Assembly: GCF_017315945.1 (NCBI RefSeq)
Contig: NZ_JAFLWI010000001.1
Span: 62,001-126,000, forward strand
Length of the DNA stretch: 64,000 nucleotides
Origin: Candidatus Enterococcus courvalinii
Lineage (GTDB): Bacteria; Bacillota; Bacilli; Lactobacillales; Enterococcaceae
Reading direction: 5' to 3'
The position numbers were made by a program, and so were the translations under genes. The first letter of the stretch is position 1, and every line of letters begins with the position of its first letter. The notes under the pieces were generated by a model. It ran no database searches, was not told where the DNA came from, and saw only the letters and a program-made list of their open reading frames with translations. Positions 47,291 through 54,920 of the stretch are shown here, piece by piece.

Positions 47291-47659
47291 TTATTTAACT
47301 GTTACTGATGCGCCAACTTCTTCAAGTTTAGCTTTTAATTCTTCAGCTTCGTCTTTAGACACGCCTTCTTTAACTGGTGCAGGAGCGCCATCAACTACAG
47401 CTTTAGCTTCTTTCAAGCCTAAGCCAGTTGCTTCACGAACTGCTTTGATAACTTTAACTTTTTGGTCTCCAGCTGCAGTTAATTCTACAGTGAATTCAGT
47501 TTGTTCTTCAGCTGCAGCACCTGCTACAGCACCAGCTGCAGCTACAGGAGCAGCAGCAGATACGCCAAATTCTTCTTCAATAGCTTTAACTAGGTCGTTA
47601 AGTTCTAGGATAGTTGCTTCTTTTAACTCAGCAACGATGTTTTCAATGTTCAATGCCAT
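47291..47659 (-). CDS. rplL: Ribosomal protein L7/L12
   Basis: A 122-residue stalk protein: N-terminal dimerisation part [17 protein letters not shown], Ala-rich hinge (about 38-55) and C-terminal factor-binding domain with [19 protein letters not shown]. The ATG at 47657-47659 follows GGAGG by seven bases; the ORF start five codons upstream includes that site. It recruits translation GTPases to the ribosome. Follows rplJ. Confidence 0.98.
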   Translation of the reverse strand: MALNIENIVAELKEATILELNDLVKAIEEEFGVSAAAPVAAAGAVAGAAAEEQTEFTVELTAAGDQKVKVIKAVREATGLGLKEAKAVVDGAPAPVKEGVSKDEAEELKAKLEEVGASVTVK

Positions 47660-47709
47660 GATAATTTCCTCCATTAAATGTTGTTTGTTTTATTTATGCT
47701 ATGCGGCTA

Positions 47710-48213
47710 TTAAGCTGCATCTCCATCTTCTTTGTCTGCGACTGCTTTGACAGCGTAAGCCACGTTGCGGACTGGCGCTTGTAGTACAGATAGCAACATA
47801 GAAAGAAGTCCTTCGCGGTTTGGCAATTTTGCCAAGGCTGTAATTTCTTCCAATGAAGATACTTTACCTTCGATGATACCGCCTTTGATTTCTAATGCTT
47901 TTGCGTCTTTAGCAAATTCATCCATGATTTTTGCTGGTGCAACTACATCTTCGTTACTAAATGCAACGGCTGTAGGGCCAGTAAATACTTCGTCCAAGCC
48001 TTCTAATCCAGCTTGTTTTGCAGCACGTGAAAGGATAGAGTTTTTGATAACTTTCATTTCTACGTTTGCATCACGAAGTTGTTTACGCAAGCGAGTTACT
48101 TCATCAACAGTTAGTCCACGGTAGTCAACGACTACTACAGATGCTGCTGCTGTAAATTTTTCACTTACTTTATCAACGATCTCTGCTTTTTTTGCGATTG
48201 CTGCTTCACTCAT
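47710..48213 (-). CDS. rplJ: Ribosomal protein L10
   Basis: A 167-residue protein that anchors L7/L12 dimers on 23S rRNA; it shows [20 protein letters not shown] and GPTAVAFS. The ATG at 48211-48213 lies nine bases after GGAGGTG. First gene of rplJL, preceded by an L10-leader-type attenuator. Confidence 0.98.
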   Translation of the reverse strand: MSEAAIAKKAEIVDKVSEKFTAAASVVVVDYRGLTVDEVTRLRKQLRDANVEMKVIKNSILSRAAKQAGLEGLDEVFTGPTAVAFSNEDVVAPAKIMDEFAKDAKALEIKGGIIEGKVSSLEEITALAKLPNREGLLSMLLSVLQAPVRNVAYAVKAVADKEDGDAA

Positions 48214-48340
48214 TTTGAGTTTCACCTCCTGAATTTTGATGGAAGAGTCTTTAGTTACCTCATTATGCTGTTCAAAAGGACTCCTTTTTACTTTGCTTAA
48301 TCAGTATTGTTCATCAGCTAATTTCTTAGTGTTTCACAAT

Positions 48341-48373
48341 AAAAAAACCCTATGCCACCGTAGACATAGAGGG
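48341..48373 (-). terminator. rplJ leader attenuator
   Basis: Minus strand CCCTCTATG, ten bases, CATAGGG followed by seven T, 130 bp before rplJ. Confidence 0.8.
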
Positions 48374-48457
48374 ACTATTGAAATTATTCAATAAACGTCC
48401 TCGGTAGGAAATTAAGGCAAAGCCACCTACTGTCTTCGGTACAAGTTAATTATTAAC

Positions 48458-48493
48458 CTCAACTAGCTTAGCACGCTAAACTAGTTGAGTCAA
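48458..48493 (-). promoter_or_regulatory. rplJ promoter inside a 32-bp palindrome
   Basis: Minus strand TTGACT (48488-48493), 17 bp, TAAGCT (48465-48470). The interval 48458-48489 is a near-perfect palindrome: CTCAACTAG, one base, TTAGC, two bases, GCTAA, one base, CTAGTTGAG. Confidence 0.65.
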
Positions 48494-48539
48494 GAATTAT
48501 TTTTCAGTTGGATCAATCAACTATCTAATTTAATTCAAA

Positions 48540-49229
48540 TTAGAAAGAAGCTTGGTCAACGTGGATACCAGGTCCAAATGTTGTTGTTACAGTAACATTC
48601 TTCATGTATTGACCTTTAGCTGCTGATGGTTTAGCTTTCACTAATACATCATGGATTGTTTGGAAGTTTTCGATAAGTTTTGCGTCATCGAATGAAACTT
48701 TACCGATTGGAACATGTACGTTACCAGCTTTGTCAACGCGGTAAGTTACTTTACCAGCTTTTACTTCGTTAACAGCTTTTGTTACGTCCATTGTAACTGT
48801 TCCAGTTTTAGGGTTAGGCATTAAGCCTTTAGGTCCTAATACACGACCTAATTTACCAACAGTTGCCATCATGTCAGGTGTTGCAACAACTACGTCAAAG
48901 TCAAACCATCCACCTTGGATTTTTTGAACCATGTCGTCGTCACCAACGAAATCTGCACCAGCTGCTTCAGCTTCTTTTGCTTTTTCGCCTTTAGCAAATA
49001 CTAAAACAGATTGTGTTTTACCAGTTCCGTTTGGTAATACAACAGCACCACGAATTTGTTGGTCTGCTTTTTTAGGGTCAACATTCAAACGGTAAGCAAC
49101 TTCAACAGTTGCGTCGAATTTTGCAATGTTAGTTTCTTTTGCCAAAGCTACTGCTTCTGCAACAGGATAAACTTTACTTGAATCAACTTTTTTTAATGCA
49201 TCTTGCATTTTTTTGCTCTTTTTAGCCAT
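48540..49229 (-). CDS. rplA: Ribosomal protein L1
   Basis: A 229-residue L1 with [25 protein letters not shown]-type start of the RNA-binding domain and [18 protein letters not shown]. It binds the 23S rRNA L1 stalk and represses its own operon in many bacteria. Follows rplK by 108 bp; an AAGGAGG site precedes the ATG. Confidence 0.98.
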   Translation of the reverse strand: MAKKSKKMQDALKKVDSSKVYPVAEAVALAKETNIAKFDATVEVAYRLNVDPKKADQQIRGAVVLPNGTGKTQSVLVFAKGEKAKEAEAAGADFVGDDDMVQKIQGGWFDFDVVVATPDMMATVGKLGRVLGPKGLMPNPKTGTVTMDVTKAVNEVKAGKVTYRVDKAGNVHVPIGKVSFDDAKLIENFQTIHDVLVKAKPSAAKGQYMKNVTVTTTFGPGIHVDQASF

Positions 49230-49236
49230 TTTGTTT

Positions 49237-49274
49237 CCTCCTTGATTGTGGTTATAACGGTTGTACCTCCCACG
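49237..49274 (-). promoter_or_regulatory. L1-binding-site-like leader before rplA
   Basis: Minus strand GTGGGAGGTACAACC...TAACCACA just upstream of AAGGAGG; GTGG can pair with CCAC. A very similar arrangement precedes rplK (49768-49821). Confidence 0.5.
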
Positions 49275-49337
49275 TGTTCTATATCTTTCAATACAGAGCC
49301 AACTGAGAAGCTACTTTCTTGGGGGCGTTAGAATAAA

Positions 49338-49760
49338 TTATTCTACAACGATACCCATGCTTCGTGCAGTTCCTTCAACCATGCGCATTGCTGATTCAAC
49401 GTTAGCAGCGTTTAGGTCTTCCATTTTCAACTCAGCGATTTCTCTTACTTGATCGCTAGAAATTGTAGCAACTTTATTTTTGTTTGGTTCGCCTGAACCT
49501 TTTTCGATTTTAGCTGTTTTTTTCAATAAAACTGCAGCTGGTGGTGTTTTTGTAACAAAAGTAAATGAACGGTCTTCATATACTGAAATTACAACTGGGA
49601 TAATCAAGCCTGCTTGATCAGCTGTACGAGCGTTGAATTCTTTAGTGAATCCCATAATGTTGATACCCGCTTGACCTAGTGCAGGACCTACTGGTGGTGC
49701 TGGAGTTGCTTTACCTGCAGGAATTTGCAATTTAACGATTTTTTCTACTTTCTTTGCCAC
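49338..49760 (-). CDS. rplK: Ribosomal protein L11
   Basis: A 140-residue L11 starting [20 protein letters not shown], with [17 protein letters not shown] and TARSMGI near the end. It forms the GTPase-associated centre and is the thiopeptide target. Start is GTG at 49758-49760, eight bases after AAGGAGG. First gene of rplKA. In this genome it is about 6 kb from nusG, its more usual upstream neighbour. Confidence 0.98.
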   Translation of the reverse strand: MAKKVEKIVKLQIPAGKATPAPPVGPALGQAGINIMGFTKEFNARTADQAGLIIPVVISVYEDRSFTFVTKTPPAAVLLKKTAKIEKGSGEPNKNKVATISSDQVREIAELKMEDLNAANVESAMRMVEGTARSMGIVVE

Positions 49761-49767
49761 GAGACAT

Positions 49768-49821
49768 ACCTCCTTAAGTCCGTGATGTGGTTAATTGGAG
49801 ATACATATTTCTCCTCCCACG
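49768..49821 (-). promoter_or_regulatory. L1-binding-site-like leader before rplK
   Basis: Minus strand CGTGGGAGGAG...TTAACCACATCA...AAGGAGG in the rplK 5' leader. It shares GTGGGAGG and TAACCACA blocks with the rplA leader. Confidence 0.5.
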
Positions 49822-49882
49822 TTTTCATCTATCAATTTTTAAAAAGTTAGATAAAAATGCGCATTTCAATGCACACTGATAC

Positions 49883-49910
49883 ATTATAGCAAATCCAATC
49901 ATATTTTCAA
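49883..49910 (-). promoter_or_regulatory. rplKA promoter
   Basis: Minus strand TTGAAA (49905-49910), 16 bp, TATAAT (49883-49888), 123 bp before rplK. Confidence 0.72.
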
Positions 49911-50088
49911 GAATTTTTTTGATTATTTTTAGGGTTATGAGAAAAAAGTGCTAAAAATTTTCTTATAAAAGGAAAGATTTTTCTCTTTCTTTCACCCTTT
50001 TGTGCTAAACTTACGCCAGAATAAATAAATGTACGAAAAATGAAGTTTATAGAAACTTTTTTCCTTAAGAATTTGACGAGGTGAAAAA
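49911..50088. other. rplK-sdaAB divergent intergenic region
   Basis: AT-rich upstream region of sdaAB. No operator or riboswitch recognised. Confidence 0.4.
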
Positions 50089-50757
50089 ATGAAAGAGTTA
50101 AAGTATAGAAGTGTCTTTGATATTATCGGACCAGTAATGATTGGTCCAAGCAGTTCTCATACTGCAGGTGCAGCTAGAATCGGAAAAGTGATCCGCAGTA
50201 TTTTTGGCGAACAACCAGATTCTGTTGATATTTATCTTTATGAGTCCTTTGCAAAAACGTATCGTGGTCACGGTACCGATATTGCTTTAGTTGGTGGTTT
50301 ATTAGGAATGGAACCTGATGATGAACGTTTAGCTGATTCATTAAAATTAGCATATGAAGCTGGGATGGAGGTCTTGTTCGTACCTAAAAGTGAAAAAGCA
50401 GAGCATCCGAACTCAGTTAAAATGCTTTTAACAAAAGGAAAACGAAAATTGTCAGTCACAGGTATCTCGATCGGAGGCGGAAATATTCAGATTTCCGAAC
50501 TCAATGGTTTCAAAATTTCTTTAAGTATGGGAACTCCAACGCTGATTGTTGTCCATCAAGATGTTCCAGGAATGATTGCTAAAGTGACTAATATTCTTTC
50601 CGAAACAAACACAAATATCGGGACGATGACCGTGACAAGAGAATCAAAAGGTGAAAATGCCATTATGATTATCGAAGTGGATGATCCACAAGTCGAAGAA
50701 ACTGTCCGAAAACTACAACAGCTACCACATATTGATAGCGTGAATTACTTTGATTAA
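50089..50757 (+). CDS. sdaAB: L-serine dehydratase beta subunit
   Basis: A 222-residue subunit: N-terminal SerDH_beta domain with GPVMIGPSSSHTAGA and a C-terminal ACT domain (about 148-220; VVHQDVPGMIAKVTNIL). With SdaAA it converts serine to pyruvate and ammonia. Start ATG after GACGAGGTG. SdaAA follows by 17 bp. Confidence 0.95.
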   Translation: MKELKYRSVFDIIGPVMIGPSSSHTAGAARIGKVIRSIFGEQPDSVDIYLYESFAKTYRGHGTDIALVGGLLGMEPDDERLADSLKLAYEAGMEVLFVPKSEKAEHPNSVKMLLTKGKRKLSVTGISIGGGNIQISELNGFKISLSMGTPTLIVVHQDVPGMIAKVTNILSETNTNIGTMTVTRESKGENAIMIIEVDDPQVEETVRKLQQLPHIDSVNYFD

Positions 50758-50774
50758 AGGAGTCTGCAAAGCCT

Positions 50775-51647
50775 ATGTTTTTATCAATTGAAGAATTAGT
50801 CGAACAAGCAAAAGACTACTCATCTGTCGCAGAGCTAATGATTGCCACTGAGATGGAAATGAGTGGCCGTTCGCGCGAACAAATCATTCAAATCATGGAA
50901 AAAAATCTAGCAGTCATGGAGCAATCAATCACTGAGGGAAAAGCTGGGGTCACCTCTGTCACAGGAATTACTGGCGGAGATGCGAAACGTTTAGATGCTT
51001 ACTTGGAACAAGGTGATTTTTTGAGTGGTGACACGATTTTAACAGCTGTAAGAAATGCTATTGCAGTGAATGAAGTTAACGCCAAAATGGGGCTTATCTG
51101 TGCGACACCTACTGCTGGAAGTGCGGGCGTTGTCCCAGGTGTGCTAATGGCCGTTCGTGAACGTCTTTCTTTGACACACGAGCAACAACTAGACTTTTTA
51201 TTCACAGCGGGAGCTTTTGGATTAGTCATTGCAAACAACGCTTCAATCAGCGGTGCTGAAGGTGGTTGTCAAGCGGAAGTCGGTTCTGCTAGTGCAATGG
51301 CAGCTGCAGCTTTAGTTTGTGCTAAAAATGGCACACCGCATCAAGCTGCTCAAGCAATTGCTATCACGTTAAAAAATATGATGGGGCTAATCTGTGATCC
51401 TGTTGCTGGCCTAGTAGAAGTTCCCTGTGTGAAACGAAACGCTCTAGGTTCCTCACAAGCTTTTATTTCCGCAGACATGGCACTTGCAGGAATCGAAAGT
51501 GTCATTCCACCAGACGAAGTAGTTGCGGCTATGTATCAAGTTGGGCGCCAAATGCCATCGATTTTCAAGGAAACGGCTGAAGGCGGTTTGGCTGCTACGC
51601 CAACTGCGCAACGATTAACCAATGAGTTGTTAACTAAACAAACTTAA
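50775..51647 (+). CDS. sdaAA: L-serine dehydratase alpha subunit
   Basis: A 290-residue catalytic subunit that holds the oxygen-labile iron-sulfur cluster. Conserved parts: CATPTAGSAGVVPG, GAEGGCQAEVGSASAM and LICDPVAGLVEVPCVKRN; the cysteines in these blocks are the cluster candidates. Operon with sdaAB, closed by a strong terminator. Confidence 0.96.
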   Translation: MFLSIEELVEQAKDYSSVAELMIATEMEMSGRSREQIIQIMEKNLAVMEQSITEGKAGVTSVTGITGGDAKRLDAYLEQGDFLSGDTILTAVRNAIAVNEVNAKMGLICATPTAGSAGVVPGVLMAVRERLSLTHEQQLDFLFTAGAFGLVIANNASISGAEGGCQAEVGSASAMAAAALVCAKNGTPHQAAQAIAITLKNMMGLICDPVAGLVEVPCVKRNALGSSQAFISADMALAGIESVIPPDEVVAAMYQVGRQMPSIFKETAEGGLAATPTAQRLTNELLTKQT

Positions 51648-51677
51648 AAAGGTCGGGCAGATAATTTTGCCTCGGCC

Positions 51678-51725
51678 AAACTGAAGACAATAATCCTTTC
51701 ATGGTTGTTGTCTTCAGTTTTTTTA
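51678..51725 (+). terminator. sdaAB-AA terminator
   Basis: AAACTGAAGACAA / TTGTCTTCAGTTT stem with a long loop and a T run. Confidence 0.85.
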
Positions 51726-51911
51726 TTTCAAATAAAAAACGCAATTTATTTTCTTTACCTATGTATTTATTAACCGATAAATTCATGCACTCTATCACGG
51801 ACAACCTACTACTATGTTGAAATACATTGTTGCTTCACAAAAAGTTCTTAGCTTAATGATTGACCTTTTACTATAAACGAATGAATCATTTCTATTTATT
51901 ATCTGCTCTAT

Positions 51912-52385
51912 CTATTTATACCCTACAAAATAAAGGAATACTATAAGCATTGTTGAAATATCAAGCGAAACGATCACAATTATCAGTGCGGTCGCTCGTT
52001 TAAATTGTTTTGGAGTAATCTTATTCTTCCACGTAAAAATCATAGAGAGAGCAATTGGCGCGGAGTAAGGAATAAATAGCGCAATTACTAAAAGAATAAT
52101 CAAAGCAAGGTTCCATAATTTCAAATCTTGCATTTCAAATAATCTATTTTTTCTCACTCGTTTACTCAGATATTCTGAGTCCATCACTTCATTTTCAGAA
52201 TAAAAATAATCAATTGGCAAATCAAACAATTGAGATAATAGAATAATATTATCCGTAGTAGGAATCGCTCGTTGATTTTCCCAATTAGAAATTGTTTGTC
52301 TAGAAACTAAGATTTTTTCTGCTAATTCTTCTTGTGTTAGTTCTTTTTTCAATCTTTCTGCTTTTATTTTTTGGTACATAGCCAT
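51912..52385 (-). CDS. Membrane-anchored XRE regulator of cassette 2
   Basis: A 157-residue protein with an N-terminal XRE helix-turn-helix (about 4-60; LTQEELAEKILVSRQTISNWENQ) and two or three C-terminal hydrophobic segments (about 92-112, 133-155). Such membrane-attached HTH proteins are common beside bacteriocin- or stress-type genes. The ATG at 52383-52385 lies eight bases after AAAGGGG. Divergent from the secreted-protein gene at 52514 with TTTACGAATGTAAA-type dyads between. Confidence 0.85.
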   Translation of the reverse strand: MAMYQKIKAERLKKELTQEELAEKILVSRQTISNWENQRAIPTTDNIILLSQLFDLPIDYFYSENEVMDSEYLSKRVRKNRLFEMQDLKLWNLALIILLVIALFIPYSAPIALSMIFTWKNKITPKQFKRATALIIVIVSLDISTMLIVFLYFVGYK

Positions 52386-52407
52386 CAAACAAACCCCTTT
52401 CTTATCT

Positions 52408-52421
52408 AACTTTACGAATGT
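52408..52421. promoter_or_regulatory. Dyad between the cassette 2 regulator and secreted-protein genes
   Basis: TTTACGAATGTAAA is a perfect TTTAC / GTAAA palindrome (5-bp arms, four-base centre) just upstream of the XRE gene, a likely operator. Nearby ATTACATCATTACGTAGTAA repeats similar half-sites. Confidence 0.5.
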
Positions 52422-52513
52422 AAAGCCTTATGTAAAACACCTTTGATAGTTAATTACATCATTACGTAGTAAGTTATTTTTGTAAAGAAAAATTTTGGAA
52501 AGAAGTGTTGAGA

Positions 52514-53059
52514 ATGTTGGCAAAAAATTTAAAAGTTGTTACAGGTTTATTATCAGTTATTACAATTTCTGGAGCTCTTGCCCCAACAGTTACTGTCTTA
52601 GCTGAAGAAAACAATCAGATTAAACTGACTAATGAACAAACAAGCACACAGGAAACATACGTCCTTAATGAAAATAATCAAAACTATAACCAAGCTGTGA
52701 AATACTTAAAAGAAAATGCTAGTAGCTTTTCCGTAAAATACTTTGAAGCATATTTTTACGGAAAAACTGTCACTTCTAAAAATCGTGATGAATTACTGAA
52801 TGGTTATCTCGAGTTTTTAAGTACCAAGCCTCATTCTAGAGTTGGTATTGAAGTTATTTTAGGGATTATCGCCTCGGCTATTGCAATTATTCAAGGAATG
52901 TACAATGTTGGTAGATACGCTGCTAAGCAATGTGTATCTCGTGGTATTCTTTCTAAAAAAGAATATAAACCTAATGGTGGCTGGATAATGGCTGGAATTA
53001 CAGCGTCATTTGGCTTTCCAGCAGCACTAGGTTTTGACGATTACATGTACAATCGTTAA
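52514..53059 (+). CDS. Secreted hydrophobic-tail protein, cassette 2
   Basis: A 181-residue protein with a signal peptide (MLAKNLK, hydrophobic core 8-24, likely cleavage after VLA at residue 30), an Asn/Gln-rich polar region (31-105) and, after SRVG at 108-111, a hydrophobic helix (GIEVILGIIASAIAIIQG, 111-128) and a Gly-rich end (NGGWIMAGITASFGFPAALG). No family recognised. Same architecture as the cassette 1 protein. The start is uncertain: GTG at 52505 or TTG at 52508 are alternatives. Confidence 0.7.
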   Translation: MLAKNLKVVTGLLSVITISGALAPTVTVLAEENNQIKLTNEQTSTQETYVLNENNQNYNQAVKYLKENASSFSVKYFEAYFYGKTVTSKNRDELLNGYLEFLSTKPHSRVGIEVILGIIASAIAIIQGMYNVGRYAAKQCVSRGILSKKEYKPNGGWIMAGITASFGFPAALGFDDYMYNR

Positions 53060-53082
53060 TTTGTCTTACGAAAGGAATAGAA

Positions 53083-53268
53083 ATGAACATATTTAGGGAT
53101 ATTTTTAATTTTTTTATTGATCACTATGATTTCATCGCAATCTTATTACTCTCAGGAGCTGTAATATCTTTATCTATTAAATCGGCTAAACAGCAAGATG
53201 AAATTGACCAAATTAAGCAACAACTTCACACTTACGAAGTACAAGATCTTATATCAAGAAAAAAATAA
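53083..53268 (+). CDS. Small membrane protein with coiled-coil tail, cassette 2
   Basis: A 61-residue protein: amphipathic start MNIFRDIFNFFIDH, one membrane helix (about 16-34) and a charged helical tail (SAKQQDEIDQIKQQLHTYEV, heptad-like). It lies 23 bp after the secreted-protein gene with an AAAGGAAT Shine-Dalgarno. Role unknown; immunity or partner function is an inference from position. Confidence 0.7.
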   Translation: MNIFRDIFNFFIDHYDFIAILLLSGAVISLSIKSAKQQDEIDQIKQQLHTYEVQDLISRKK

Positions 53269-53440
53269 TTGGCCGAATTCACTAAAATGATTGTTCTTAC
53301 AAAAAAGCCTGATGATAAAGTGTCTGTGACAAACGTGGGCGACTTTAAAAAACAAGAAAAACTTTCCAAAAATCTCTTCTCAAATGTTTGTGACACTTCG
53401 ACTTATTTACGAAAGAGTTACTTCTTAAACACCACAGATA

Positions 53441-53549
53441 AGGTTGTAGCACAAAGCCACTTGCTCCGAAAAAAGAGTAAACAGGTACACAAAGTAGCTT
53501 TTCATCTTTTGGCGGGCTGCGAGCTATTTCGAGGAGTTACTTTGGGAAC
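53441..53549 (+). repeat. Dispersed intergenic repeat, copy C
   Basis: Begins AAGGTTGTAGCACAAAGC and ends GAGGAGTTACTTTGGGAAC, the same ends as copy A. Its stems AAGC/GCTC and AAGTAGCTT/GAGCTATTT differ in sequence from copy A but still pair. Confidence 0.75.
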
Positions 53550-53562
53550 GCCGTTTATTCAG

Positions 53563-53599
53563 AAAAAGAGCAGTGACAAAACTTTTGTCACTGCTCTTT
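53563..53599. terminator. Bidirectional terminator before lactate oxidase end
   Basis: AAAAGAGCAGTGACAAAA / TTTTGTCACTGCTCTTT, nearly loopless long stem. Confidence 0.85.
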
Positions 53600-53658
53600 C
53601 TTCATTTTATTAGTACATTTAAATATAGATAGAAAGTTTTTGACTACAACTCCCTCAC

Positions 53659-54759
53659 CTAATCTAACAATGTCGTATTTTTTACTTCTTCAATTGTTTT
53701 TGTTCCAGCTAATTGCATAGTAATGGATAGTTCTTTATTGAAATGTTCAAAGACGGAAGTTACACCTTCTGCACCACCTAAGTTCAATCCATAAATCACT
53801 GGACGACCAATTGCTACTAGATCCGCACCACTTGCCAATGCTTTGAAAACATGTTCGCCACGACGTACACCTGAATCAAAAACAATTGGCACACGTTTGT
53901 TGACTGTCGCAGCAATCATTGGTAATACTTCAAATGAGGCAGGACCACCATCTAATTGACGTCCACCGTGATTTGAGACCCAGATACCATCTGCACCAGC
54001 AGCAATTGCAACTTCAGCATCTTCTGGTGATTGAATGCCTTTTATTAAAACAGGAAGATGCGTAAATTCTTTGATTTTTTTGATGTCATCTGGAACTAGC
54101 CCTTGTTTAGCAGCAGCATAAATTTCAGCGATTCCTTTTCCTTCACCATTTCCGCTAGCACTTTGTTCACTATAAGCAGCTAAGTTAGGCATTGGTAAAG
54201 GGAATTGGAATTGATTGATGACATCTTCTTCACGATAGCCACCTAATGTCGAATCCGCTGTAAGAATAATTGCTTTGGCACCGGCTTCCATCGCTTGTGT
54301 CAAAATAAATTCATTGAAACCATCATCTTTACTCATATATAATTGGAAAAATTGTGGTGCATCTGGCGCTGCTGCAGCGGCATCTTTAATTGTTGTATTC
54401 GCATACGTGCTGATTGAGAAAATTGAGCCAGCAGCTGCTACACCTTTTGCAGTATCCGCCTCCCCTTTTTCATGAGCCAATCCTTGTGCAGCTGATGGTG
54501 CTTGAATAATTGGTGTATCTAACTCAATGCCGAAAATAGAAGTGTGTAAATCAGCTTGATCAATCCCGCGCAAGATGCGTGGCATAATTTTTTTGGTATT
54601 GAATGCAGAAGTGTTTTCTTTCATTGTCCATTCGTCTTCTGAACCACCGCGAATATAACCAAAAGCACCTACTTCCATACGTTCTTTCACGCGACCTTCT
54701 AGTGAGGCAATATTCACGATTTCGATTGGATGTTCTTCATTACTTGTATGATAAGTCAT
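53659..54759 (-). CDS. lox: FMN-dependent L-lactate oxidase / alpha-hydroxy-acid oxidase
   Basis: A 366-residue flavoprotein of the lactate oxidase family: GAFGYIRGGSEDEWT, APSAAQGLAHEKGE, ILTADSTLGGYRE, and the catalytic His in WVSNHGGRQLDGGP followed by the FMN phosphate site FDSGVRRGEHVFKALA. It oxidises L-lactate with oxygen to pyruvate and hydrogen peroxide. Monocistronic; its promoter region carries two similar dyads. Confidence 0.92.
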   Translation of the reverse strand: MTYHTSNEEHPIEIVNIASLEGRVKERMEVGAFGYIRGGSEDEWTMKENTSAFNTKKIMPRILRGIDQADLHTSIFGIELDTPIIQAPSAAQGLAHEKGEADTAKGVAAAGSIFSISTYANTTIKDAAAAAPDAPQFFQLYMSKDDGFNEFILTQAMEAGAKAIILTADSTLGGYREEDVINQFQFPLPMPNLAAYSEQSASGNGEGKGIAEIYAAAKQGLVPDDIKKIKEFTHLPVLIKGIQSPEDAEVAIAAGADGIWVSNHGGRQLDGGPASFEVLPMIAATVNKRVPIVFDSGVRRGEHVFKALASGADLVAIGRPVIYGLNLGGAEGVTSVFEHFNKELSITMQLAGTKTIEEVKNTTLLD

Positions 54760-54782
54760 TTTGACTCCTTCTTTCTTTTCAA

Positions 54783-54821
54783 CTTTACAAAAGTAAGTAT
54801 ATTACTCTTACAAAAAGTAAG
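54783..54821. promoter_or_regulatory. Repeated dyad before lactate oxidase
   Basis: CTTTACAAAAGTAAG (54783-54797) and CTTACAAAAAGTAAG (54807-54821) are two versions of one imperfect palindrome 24 bp apart (about two helical turns), 24-60 bp upstream of the lox start codon. Likely repressor binding sites; the regulator is unknown. Confidence 0.55.
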
Positions 54822-54834
54822 CAAATATTTATAC

Positions 54835-54872
54835 TCAAAAAAAAAGAGCGCTAGCTTAAAATAGCTACCGCC
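54835..54872 (-). terminator. Terminator of the lipoprotein hydrolase gene
   Basis: Minus strand GCG-TAGCT / AGCTA-CGC stem followed by a long T run. It lies just before the lox promoter region. Confidence 0.7.
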
Positions 54873-54920
54873 CAATTGATTTCAACTAAAAATTTTTATT
54901 TTACTGCACTTTTCTCAACT

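Larger units (their letters stand above)
48214..48539 (-). ncRNA. L10 leader RNA region (rplJL autoregulation)
   Basis: The 320-bp stretch before rplJ contains the parts of a ribosomal L10 leader: a conserved region (about 48385-48450, with GTGGCTTTGCCTTAATTTC on the minus strand), then a terminator hairpin at 48341-48373. In Firmicutes the L10(L12)4 complex binds such a leader to repress the operon. The assignment rests on position and layout; a covariance-model search was not possible. Confidence 0.75.
53269..53658. other. Intergenic region after cassette 2
   Basis: No convincing gene (the TTG-started open frame across it is made of repeat and terminator sequence). It contains a bulged inverted repeat around 53319-53398 (AAGTGTC...ACAAAC and GTTTGTGACACTT), repeat copy C (53441-53549) and a terminator (53563-53599). 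Confidence 0.6.

Noticed and set aside
53269-53613. A 114-codon TTG-started open frame after cassette 2
   Set aside because: It has no Shine-Dalgarno of its own and runs through an inverted repeat, repeat copy C and a terminator hairpin; it is open by chance.
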